64,000 bases of DNA from Opitutales bacterium. GTDB lineage: Bacteria > Verrucomicrobiota > Verrucomicrobiia > Opitutales > Oceanipulchritudinaceae. The notes beneath the pieces were generated by a model. That model searched no databases. It saw only the letters and a list, made by a program, of their open reading frames with translations, and was not told the DNA's origin. Below, one piece after another: positions 57,614 through 64,000 of this stretch (position 1 is the stretch's first letter; every line of letters begins with the position of its first letter). The translations under genes were made by a program, and so were the position numbers. The DNA is taken from contig JAFGCZ010000006.1 in assembly GCA_016932335.1 (NCBI GenBank), positions 248,001 to 312,000 of the forward strand. The letters are read 5' to 3'.

Positions 57614-58405
57614 TCAATCCTCGTCGTCGTCATCTTCCTCTTCATCGAGCATGCCGTCATCGTCATCCTCGTCGTCTTCTTCCTCGTCTTCGTCCCATTT
57701 CATGGTTTCGTCTTCTTCGATGCTCTCATCTTCTTCGAAGTCCGGGATATCATCGATATCTTCGTCATCGGAGGCGGGGGCATCGTCGTCACTGTCCAGC
57801 TCGTAACCGTCCGGCACGTACTCCAGAATCGCAGTGATTTCGTTGAAATAATGGATGGAAACACCTTCGAAATAGTCACTGTTGTGACGCTCGCGGATTT
57901 CTTCTTCCAGCTCGTCGATGGTCAGGTTTTGGTCGAAGTCGATCAGGTCATTGAGCATCTTCACCCGGAAACGGGTAATCTGGTCGATGAATTCTGCATA
58001 GGGCCCGCGTTCTTCGTCCATAATGTCCGGCAGAGCAAATAACGGGTCCTCGCTGTCGAGGATGGTTTCGTTGGTACGAACGAGGCGAATACGTTGATCG
58101 CCGACTTCCTTTTCAATGCGGAAGGAATAGAATGCATTTTCCAAGATGTCAGGATCGAAGCCGTACTCGCGAAGGGGATCGCACAATTCTATAATGTGAC
58201 CGATCTGACGGGGATCCAGTATACTCAAACCATCGACATCCCAATGGATTTCATCGCTGATTTCACTGACCCACCAATTCATGTCGTCTCCGAAGCGGGC
58301 GACGCACCATTCTAGTTTAGGGCTTGGACTTGGCATATAACTAAAGAGGAGTTGTTTATTTAGTGCATTGAGAAGACTTCTAGAGAGAGCTTTGTCAACG
58401 CCCAT
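57614..58405 (-). CDS. Protein with hyperacidic C-terminal tail, unknown function
   Basis: I do not recognise this protein. Of 263 residues, the first 200 look like a globular domain with many aromatic and acidic residues (LEWCVARFGDDMNWWVSEI, WDVDGLSILDPRQIGHI). The last 63 residues are about two thirds Asp and Glu, with no hydrophobic core. The start ATG follows a weak GGA. No membrane segment or signal is present, so it is likely cytoplasmic. The tail could bind divalent cations or basic proteins, or mimic nucleic acid. It is a single-gene transcript with its own terminator, divergent from pyrD. Confidence 0.85.
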   Translation of the reverse strand: MGVDKALSRSLLNALNKQLLFSYMPSPSPKLEWCVARFGDDMNWWVSEISDEIHWDVDGLSILDPRQIGHIIELCDPLREYGFDPDILENAFYSFRIEKEVGDQRIRLVRTNETILDSEDPLFALPDIMDEERGPYAEFIDQITRFRVKMLNDLIDFDQNLTIDELEEEIRERHNSDYFEGVSIHYFNEITAILEYVPDGYELDSDDDAPASDDEDIDDIPDFEEDESIEEDETMKWDEDEEEDDEDDDDGMLDEEEDDDDED

Positions 58406-58518
58406 TTACAGTTTTTTCCAAAAACTCGCTTTATCGGCGCGTTATCATTAAGAATGCCCCCTCTGCAGGCACGAAAACCGACTTGCTCTTTTTAAAATGG
58501 TTTGCACACTGCGCACCT

Positions 58519-59583
58519 ATGGGAATCCTTTACGAAAAGGTTATGCGTCCGATCCTCTTTACTCAGGATCCTGAAAAAATACACGAGCGAGCTGTTGTTG
58601 CCTTGGATCTTCTCGGGCGCTCCAGGCTCTCCTGCGCTGTGTTGGAACGCTTCACTCGCGTACCCCATACACGTCCGGTAAAACTGTTTGGCTTGGAATT
58701 TCCCAACATGGTGGGCATGGCTGCCGGTTTGGATAAGAATGCCCAGTTCTGGCGTGCTGCATCCGCCCTTGGTTTTGGTCACGTGGAAATCGGTACTGTT
58801 ACCAACCTCAAACAACCCGGCAATCCCAAGCCGCGTCTCTTCCGTTATCCCAAAGAAAAAGCCATCATCAACCGCATGGGCTTTAATAATTTAGGATCGG
58901 AGACGATTGCCCGCAATCTCAAGCGCGCCGGTGCCGGCCACAAAAACCGAATTCCTTTGGGAATTAATATCGGTAAGTCTAAAGTGGTGCCTCTGGATAA
59001 GGCTGTAGACGATTATTTGGGTTCCTTCAACCATTTGGCTGACTTTGCCGACTATATTACCATCAATGTGAGCAGTCCCAACACGCCTGAGCTGCGTAAG
59101 CTTCAAGGCAGGGACTATCTGGATTCCCTCCTCGGCGCCCTGCGCGATGCCAATGTTCATCGCAGCAAAAAACTGGGCACTGCCAAGGTTCCCATGCTCC
59201 TGAAAATTGCTCCAGACCTTACTTTTTCTGAGATCGATAGTATTGTTCAGTCTATTTACGATCACGAGTTCGATGGCATTATTGCCACCAATACCACGAT
59301 CGAACGCCCCGGAGCCTTTGCCTCTATCGACCAGACCGGTGGTCTCTCTGGCCTTCCCCTGCAAAAACGTTCCCGCACTGTGGTGAATTACATTTATAAA
59401 GCTACAGACGGCAAACTTCCCATTGTGGGCGTCGGTGGTCTCATGGATGAACGTTCTGTCGGCGAAATGGTGGATGCCGGAGCCAGCCTTGTTCAGGTAT
59501 ACACCGGGTTCATTTACGGCGGCCCCTTCTTTGCCTCCCGTATGGCCAATGCCCTTGCCTCGCACCACTGCACCAATTTCTAA
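58519..59583 (+). CDS. pyrD: Dihydroorotate dehydrogenase, class 2 (quinone-dependent)
   Basis: Oxidises dihydroorotate to orotate in pyrimidine synthesis, passing electrons to membrane quinone. The ATG giving MGILYEKVMRPILFTQDPEK is chosen over a TTG twelve codons upstream because the amphipathic N-terminal segment starts here. Motifs are NMVGMAAGLDKN, INRMGFNNLGS, the catalytic serine in INVSSPNTPELRKLQ, and IGVGG-like VGVGGLMDERSVGEM. Its 354 residues match class 2 enzymes. Confidence 0.95.
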   Translation: MGILYEKVMRPILFTQDPEKIHERAVVALDLLGRSRLSCAVLERFTRVPHTRPVKLFGLEFPNMVGMAAGLDKNAQFWRAASALGFGHVEIGTVTNLKQPGNPKPRLFRYPKEKAIINRMGFNNLGSETIARNLKRAGAGHKNRIPLGINIGKSKVVPLDKAVDDYLGSFNHLADFADYITINVSSPNTPELRKLQGRDYLDSLLGALRDANVHRSKKLGTAKVPMLLKIAPDLTFSEIDSIVQSIYDHEFDGIIATNTTIERPGAFASIDQTGGLSGLPLQKRSRTVVNYIYKATDGKLPIVGVGGLMDERSVGEMVDAGASLVQVYTGFIYGGPFFASRMANALASHHCTNF

Positions 59584-59609
59584 GCGATTGCAGCTACAGA
59601 CTCTTTTAA

Positions 59610-59644
59610 AAATGCCCATGCCTTATGCATGCGGCATTTTTTTT
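59610..59644 (+). terminator. Terminator between pyrD and the convergent co-chaperone gene
   Basis: AAATGCC plus CATGC pair with GCATG plus GGCATTT around a 5-base loop, with a single bulged C, followed by a T-run. On the opposite strand the stem is also followed by several T's, so it probably serves both convergent genes. Confidence 0.85.
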
Positions 59645-59650
59645 GCCCCC

Positions 59651-60616
59651 CTAAATAGATCTGGGGTTGAAGGTGGACGTATCTCTCAGCTGCTCCCACA
59701 GACGGACTTCTTGTGCGCTGGGGTGGGTGGGTGTTACCACATGAATGTTCAGGTATAAATCGTCGTGGTTCCCATTCTTGTCGGGAAGGCCTTTGTTTTT
59801 AACTCTCAACATCTGCCCGTGTGTGGTTCCCGGCGGTATTTTTATGGCTATGCTCCCGCCGAGTGTGCGCAGGATAATCTTTGCCCCAAGCACCGCCTCC
59901 CAAGGCGCCAGTTCCAGATCATAATAGAGGTTGCCTCCCTGCACCCTATAAAGCGGGTGGCTGGCCAGTTTGACGTTTAAATAAAGGTTGCCCGGCTTTC
60001 CCCGGCCGGTTCCCTGTTCTCCTTTTCCCTGCACCTTAAGGCGTTGTCCGTCTCGCACTCCGGCCGGAATTCGCACCTTGAAGTGGCTGACTTCCTCCTG
60101 CCCGTTGCCCATGGTCTGGGTTACGGTTACTTTGCGGGTGGATCCATTGTAAGCTTCCTCTACCGTCACCATGATGTCGCGTTCCAGGTCTTCTCCTTTT
60201 TTACCGAAGAACCCTTTGCTGAACCCGCCTTCATCTGTTTTTCCGCCGCGCTTGAAGAATCCTCCGTTGCCTCCGAAGAACTGCTCAAAGAAGTCGCTGA
60301 ATCCGGTGCCTTCAAAGTGCACATCACCCTGTTGGGCTCCCGATGCCGCCTGCTGCCACACCCCGCCCGCAGTGTTGCGGGCTGGATTGCCCTGCGCGAA
60401 ATTGGGGCGCATCTGATCGTAGCGGGCACGCTTGGCCGGATCGCTCAAAACCTCATAGGCTTCGTTGATCTCTTTGAATTTGTGGTCTGCCAGGATCTTA
60501 TTTTCAGCTACATCGGGATGATATTTGCGGGCAAGGCTGCGGAAAGCTTTGCGTATCTCCTCTTTGGTCGCCGTCTTGCTGACCCCCAATGCTTTATAAT
60601 AATCCTTATAATCCAC
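59651..60616 (-). CDS. DnaJ-class co-chaperone, CbpA-like
   Basis: Hsp40 co-chaperone that stimulates DnaK. The J domain spans residues 1-68 with HPD at 33-35 ([10 protein letters not shown]). A Gly/Phe-rich region lies around 110-140 ([17 protein letters not shown]). Two C-terminal beta domains follow (about 145-310), with no Cys-rich zinc fingers, so it is the CbpA/type II form. Its 321 residues fit CbpA. It lies 56 bases downstream of msrB on the same strand and may be cotranscribed with it. Confidence 0.92.
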   Translation of the reverse strand: MDYKDYYKALGVSKTATKEEIRKAFRSLARKYHPDVAENKILADHKFKEINEAYEVLSDPAKRARYDQMRPNFAQGNPARNTAGGVWQQAASGAQQGDVHFEGTGFSDFFEQFFGGNGGFFKRGGKTDEGGFSKGFFGKKGEDLERDIMVTVEEAYNGSTRKVTVTQTMGNGQEEVSHFKVRIPAGVRDGQRLKVQGKGEQGTGRGKPGNLYLNVKLASHPLYRVQGGNLYYDLELAPWEAVLGAKIILRTLGGSIAIKIPPGTTHGQMLRVKNKGLPDKNGNHDDLYLNIHVVTPTHPSAQEVRLWEQLRDTSTFNPRSI

Positions 60617-60672
60617 AGATTGGATATACTACAATCAACGCCAAAAAGAAATGCAGAAATGTGGCTCGACCC

Positions 60673-61197
60673 TTAGATTCCGTCAGGGAAAAATTCCTTT
60701 TTCTGGGCATCGCTTAACTCATGGTAGGGGACGAATTTCAGCGATGCGGAATTGATGCAGTAGCGCTTGCCGGTGGTGGGAGGTCCATCATCAAAAACAT
60801 GCCCAAGGTGGGCTCCATCTGTTGTGCAGTGTACCTCGGTACGTGTCATTCCGTGGCTTGTGTCGGTGCTTTCTCCAATATGGGCGCCCGGAAGTGGTTG
60901 AGAGAAACTGGGCCATCCCGAGCCGCTGTTATATTTATCGCGGCTGCTGAATAAGGGCGTATCGCTACACACGGAATAATAGATTCCCGGTTCTTTGGTA
61001 TCCCAATAGGGATTGCGAAAAGGGGGTTCTGTTCCCTGCTCTCGACTCACATGGTATTGCAGAGGGGTTAATTTTTCGCGCCACGCCTCCTCTGTAAGCT
61101 TCACCTGACCTACTTGATTCAGGTCCACATGGGAATCGAGGGCACAGGCATCGCTGCAGATGATTTGTTGGGCGGGAGGTGCGGGCACGTCGTTCAT
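60673..61197 (-). CDS. msrB: Methionine-R-sulfoxide reductase MsrB, zinc-less form
   Basis: Reduces methionine-R-sulfoxide in proteins. Its 174 residues contain SGSGWPSF, HGMTRTEVHC, AHLGHVFDDGPPTTG and the catalytic Cys147 in RYCINSASLKF. The two CxxC zinc pairs of E. coli MsrB are absent; only Cys124 remains of that set, so the structural zinc is lost. It is the first gene of a pair with the DnaJ-like co-chaperone, which would fit protein repair after oxidative stress. Confidence 0.94.
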   Translation of the reverse strand: MNDVPAPPAQQIICSDACALDSHVDLNQVGQVKLTEEAWREKLTPLQYHVSREQGTEPPFRNPYWDTKEPGIYYSVCSDTPLFSSRDKYNSGSGWPSFSQPLPGAHIGESTDTSHGMTRTEVHCTTDGAHLGHVFDDGPPTTGKRYCINSASLKFVPYHELSDAQKKEFFPDGI

Positions 61198-61410
61198 AGT
61201 GTTAGTATTGCTCGTTTTTCTCGGGAATCAATCTCTCGTGGAAGGATTCCTTATATTTTAATGTTTGCAGATTTACTCAAATAATCATATAAACGGAACA
61301 GTTACCCGTTCGGATCCTCCGTAGCAGAGGGCTAACGTCTTTCCTTTCCCCTTGTATTCGTCTACCGAATCATCCCTGAACAAGAACATCCTTCCTGTAA
61401 TCTTAAGGTT

Positions 61411-63288
61411 ATGAAGATAAGCCTCTCGCGTAAGCTGTTTTTCGGTGCAGCCATTCTCGTCGGTATTCCTCTTTTGGTTTCTGTTTTTGTGGCAGAGCAA
61501 AAATCCTCTGCTGCTCTGGAACAGTCGGCCGTACGGCAATTGACGGCTGTTGCCGGTCAATTGGCCGGGCAGACGGAAAATCTCCTTCGTGAACAAATCG
61601 TCCACGCTGAAGTGATTGCCTGTATTCCAGATGTCGGTCAGTTGATCGAGAAACGCAACGCCGGTGATTTTCTTCCGGAAGACAGAGCTGATATAAACCG
61701 GATGCTCATGACTCAGATCAAAGGTATGGGGGCCAATTATAATGGCCTCTGGCTGGCCGACCGCAGTGGGCGCATTTTTACCGGTGTCCTGCAATCGGGC
61801 AATACAGCCTCTTACAATGATCTTGATATTTCCTCCCGCGGTTATTTTCGCGAGGCCAGTGCTTCGGGCATGCCGGCCATTGGCGATGCCTCTCTCTCCA
61901 AAAGCACCAACGAAGCGATTTTTGTGGTTTGTGTGCCGGTTAAGGATACTTCCGGAGCTTTTGCCGGCTTGGTTGGTATGAGCATCCGTCTGGACTTTCT
62001 TGCAGATTTGGTGGCTCAACAGAAAATCGGTGAAACCGGCTATGCTTTTATGATCGATAATACCGGTGTCCTTATTGCTCACCCTCAAAAGGATGTTGTT
62101 TTCAACCTCAATGTTACTAAGACAAAGGGGCTTGAGCCCCTTGCAGAGGGGATGCTCAGTGGTCAGAGCGGTTGGCGCAGTTATGTTTTTCAGGGCAAGA
62201 AGCGCCTTTCCGGTTTTGCTTCTGTTCCTTTAAAGGGGTGGAGCATTGCCATTTCTCAGGATGTCAATGAGTTTAATCGAGCTTCCGCCCACTTGAGAAA
62301 TCTTCTCGTTGGCCTTTTGTGCTTTATGCTGGTTCTGGCTTTAAGCCTTACTTATTGGTTTTCCCGGAAAATCAGCAATCCCATTATGCATATCGTGGAA
62401 GGGCTCATGGATACAGCCTCTGAGTTGCATGCAGGTTCCAATAGCATTGCGGCCGCAGGGCAAATGCTTGCCTCAACCAGCAGTGAGCAGGCGACTAGCC
62501 TTGAAGAAACCGCTGCGGCCCTCGAGGAGATTAACTCCATGACTCAGCGCAATGCCGAGCATGCCGAGAACGCGGATGCTCTCGTCGATCGCTCAACTCA
62601 GGGATACGATGTTGCCGGGCAGGCCATTCATCAGCTTTCAGGTTCCATTGGAGAAATTCAATCCGCTTCCGAGGAGACCCGAAAAATCATCAAAACCATC
62701 GATGAGATTGCGTTCCAAACCAATATACTGGCCCTGAATGCTGCGGTTGAAGCCGCCCGTGCCGGTGAAGCCGGTGCCGGATTTGCCGTTGTTGCCGACG
62801 AGGTGCGCAGCCTCGCTCACCGTTCGGCCGAGGCTGCCAAACGCACGGCCGTCATTATTGGAGAAACCTTGCAGAAGGTTGAGCATGGCCAGCGCCTTTC
62901 TGATTCCACCTTGCACGCATTTGAAGAAGTTCGCACCGATGCCGACAAATTGGCCGCAATCGTCCGCGATATCTCCGTGGCCTCCCGCCAGCAGGCGGAT
63001 GGGCTCAGCCAGATCAATACCGCTCTGGCTCATATGGATGAGGCTGTGCAGTCTTCTGCATCCAATGCCGAAGAGTCTGCTTCGGCCGCTCAGGAACTGG
63101 ATGCTCAAGCTGCCAGTTTGCTTGGTTTTGTGCAAAATCTCAACATCCTCATCGAGGGAGAACGCCTCAGCCGGGGGGGTGATTTTAACAGGTCTCAGCA
63201 GAAGTCTTCTTTTGAAATCCGGGAGGATGCTCCCCGCCCAAAATCCAGAACAGATCGCGTTGCTCAGGGCGGTTTTCTGCCCCATTGA
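61411..63288 (+). CDS. Methyl-accepting chemotaxis protein with Cache sensor
   Basis: A 625-residue transmembrane receptor. TM1 is at about 8-27, a periplasmic dCache-type domain at 30-290 ([30 protein letters not shown]), and TM2 at about 297-317. There is only a short linker instead of a full HAMP domain. The signalling domain has the conserved tip [20 protein letters not shown] and the following [19 protein letters not shown]. No C-terminal NWETF-like peptide for CheR/CheB docking is present. It could signal to the CheA at 23777-26440, but this is not shown by position. It is divergent from msrB. Confidence 0.93.
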   Translation: MKISLSRKLFFGAAILVGIPLLVSVFVAEQKSSAALEQSAVRQLTAVAGQLAGQTENLLREQIVHAEVIACIPDVGQLIEKRNAGDFLPEDRADINRMLMTQIKGMGANYNGLWLADRSGRIFTGVLQSGNTASYNDLDISSRGYFREASASGMPAIGDASLSKSTNEAIFVVCVPVKDTSGAFAGLVGMSIRLDFLADLVAQQKIGETGYAFMIDNTGVLIAHPQKDVVFNLNVTKTKGLEPLAEGMLSGQSGWRSYVFQGKKRLSGFASVPLKGWSIAISQDVNEFNRASAHLRNLLVGLLCFMLVLALSLTYWFSRKISNPIMHIVEGLMDTASELHAGSNSIAAAGQMLASTSSEQATSLEETAAALEEINSMTQRNAEHAENADALVDRSTQGYDVAGQAIHQLSGSIGEIQSASEETRKIIKTIDEIAFQTNILALNAAVEAARAGEAGAGFAVVADEVRSLAHRSAEAAKRTAVIIGETLQKVEHGQRLSDSTLHAFEEVRTDADKLAAIVRDISVASRQQADGLSQINTALAHMDEAVQSSASNAEESASAAQELDAQAASLLGFVQNLNILIEGERLSRGGDFNRSQQKSSFEIREDAPRPKSRTDRVAQGGFLPH

Positions 63289-63353
63289 GACTTTGTCAGC
63301 AATATGTAAAAAATCGTTGATATGGTGCCGTACAATAGTTAAGCATTGTCCGC

Positions 63354-64000
63354 ATGTATCAGCGTTCCTGTTTCCACATCTTCCGGATGCTTGTGCTTCT
63401 GGGGCTAATTGCCTTGGAGTGTACAAGTGCTTTGGTTGCGCAGGAAATGCCCGAAGAACCCGTATTTGAATCCGATTGGGTCGAAATGATCCCACCTCAG
63501 CCGGAGGCTTACCGCCATCGCGGGAGCGGGCTGCTTTTGCCTAAATATGCGGATACCTTTCAGCTGGTTAAATCATCCATCGACTCGGATTTGGGCGGTT
63601 CTTCGTTCACCTACCGGGGAAATTCGGGAATGGCGATCGTCTTTTTTTACCGCTTTTCCGAAATCGGCCTGGATGTGGACGACCCCAATGCCGCTATGCG
63701 CTATTATGATATGCTCAATGGACGCATTACTCAGGGGCATGCAGAGGCGGACGTTCTGGAATCTTTTATTACATGTATTGACCTCAAAGGGATCTCTTAT
63801 TCAGGAAAAGGGATCAGTTATTTTATTCCTGATTTTCGTGGCTCCGGGCAACCGGCCTACAGTTACCTCTTCATGTATCAGGTCAACGATTTCCTGATTT
63901 ACGTCCGGGCAAGTTCGCCCACTCCCGGTTTTGAAGAGGATTTTATCGCTTTGCTTAAGCAGATCGGCGCTAAGATTATTTCCCGCAAGCAGGCTCAGGC
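63354..64000 (+). CDS. Secreted protein of unknown function, 3' end outside window
   Basis: The frame is open from an ATG at 63354 to the window end, giving 215 residues so far. It begins MYQRSCFHIFRMLVLLGLI, a signal peptide that would be cleaved near TSALVAQE. The mature part starts with Pro/Glu-rich residues and then folds with mixed hydrophobic strands (GMAIVFFYRFSEIGLDV, YSYLFMYQVNDFLIYVR). I do not recognise a family. It follows the chemoreceptor gene by 65 bases on the same strand and could be cotranscribed. The codon use is like its neighbours. Confidence 0.8.
   Translation, partial: MYQRSCFHIFRMLVLLGLIALECTSALVAQEMPEEPVFESDWVEMIPPQPEAYRHRGSGLLLPKYADTFQLVKSSIDSDLGGSSFTYRGNSGMAIVFFYRFSEIGLDVDDPNAAMRYYDMLNGRITQGHAEADVLESFITCIDLKGISYSGKGISYFIPDFRGSGQPAYSYLFMYQVNDFLIYVRASSPTPGFEEDFIALLKQIGAKIISRKQAQ

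Noticed and set aside
57614-57800. GA/TC-rich simple repeat resembling a microsatellite
   Set aside because: It is the coding sequence of the Asp/Glu tail of the acidic protein and stays in frame; it is explained by the protein.

Overview
The window reads as one contiguous stretch of chromosome from a free-living Gram-negative bacterium. GC content is moderate and highly expressed genes prefer C-ending codons. I infer a member of Verrucomicrobiota, probably class Opitutia. The basis is the composition of the proteins: ribosomal proteins S5, S11 and L17 carry long low-complexity tails, and RsmE-type methyltransferases, Mla-type lipid transport, a 7TMR-DISM sensor kinase and a sialate O-acetylesterase-like enzyme lie side by side. 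No database search was possible, so the taxonomic call is moderate at best. I see no tRNA, rRNA, CRISPR array, insertion sequence or prophage.

Layout. From 1 to 11.9 kb there is a continuous plus-strand ribosomal supercluster: rplV (cut by the window edge), rpsC, rplP, rpmC, rpsQ, rplN, rplX, rplE, rpsN, rpsH, rplF, rplR, rpsE, rplO, secY, map, rpsM, rpsK, rpsD, rpoA, rplQ. It is closed by a hairpin. infA and rpmJ, often found between map and rpsM, are absent. From 12 to 21.8 kb come a small zinc-ribbon membrane protein, guaA, hisD, an opposing GNAT/ATP-grasp fusion, hisC-hisB-hisH, citrate synthase and a VC0807-like membrane protein. From 21.9 to 29 kb there is a CoaB-type ligase with a histidine kinase, then (minus strand) a CheA-type kinase with a duplicated N-terminal module and a hybrid histidine kinase.

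From 29 to 36.8 kb come RsmE, an MlaD-MlaF-MlaE transport operon led by a secreted WPL-repeat protein, RsmD, a second divergent RsmE paralogue, a small basic protein and TcdA. From 36.9 to 42.4 kb there is a PAS histidine kinase overlapping a response regulator with a degenerate HD-GYP-like output, then a U32 RNA-hydroxylation-type protein. From 42.4 to 49.5 kb lie a metallo-hydrolase and a complete TetR / membrane fusion / RND / TolC efflux operon with its own terminator. From 49.5 to 64 kb come aroC, cysS, hemB, a 7TMR-DISM sensor kinase, a secreted SGNH esterase, a hyperacidic protein of unknown function, pyrD, a CbpA-like co-chaperone, msrB, a methyl-accepting chemotaxis protein and the start of a secreted protein cut by the window end.

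How it works together. Most genes are housekeeping: translation, secretion, GMP, histidine, chorismate, heme and pyrimidine synthesis, and the TCA cycle. The accessory interest lies in the density of sensory proteins (four histidine kinases, one CheA, one MCP, one stand-alone response regulator), the Mla-type lipid transport operon with an unrecognised repeat protein, and several unknown or divergent proteins. Gene packing is tight: three convergent pairs share a 4-base overlap of their stop codons, and two others overlap further.
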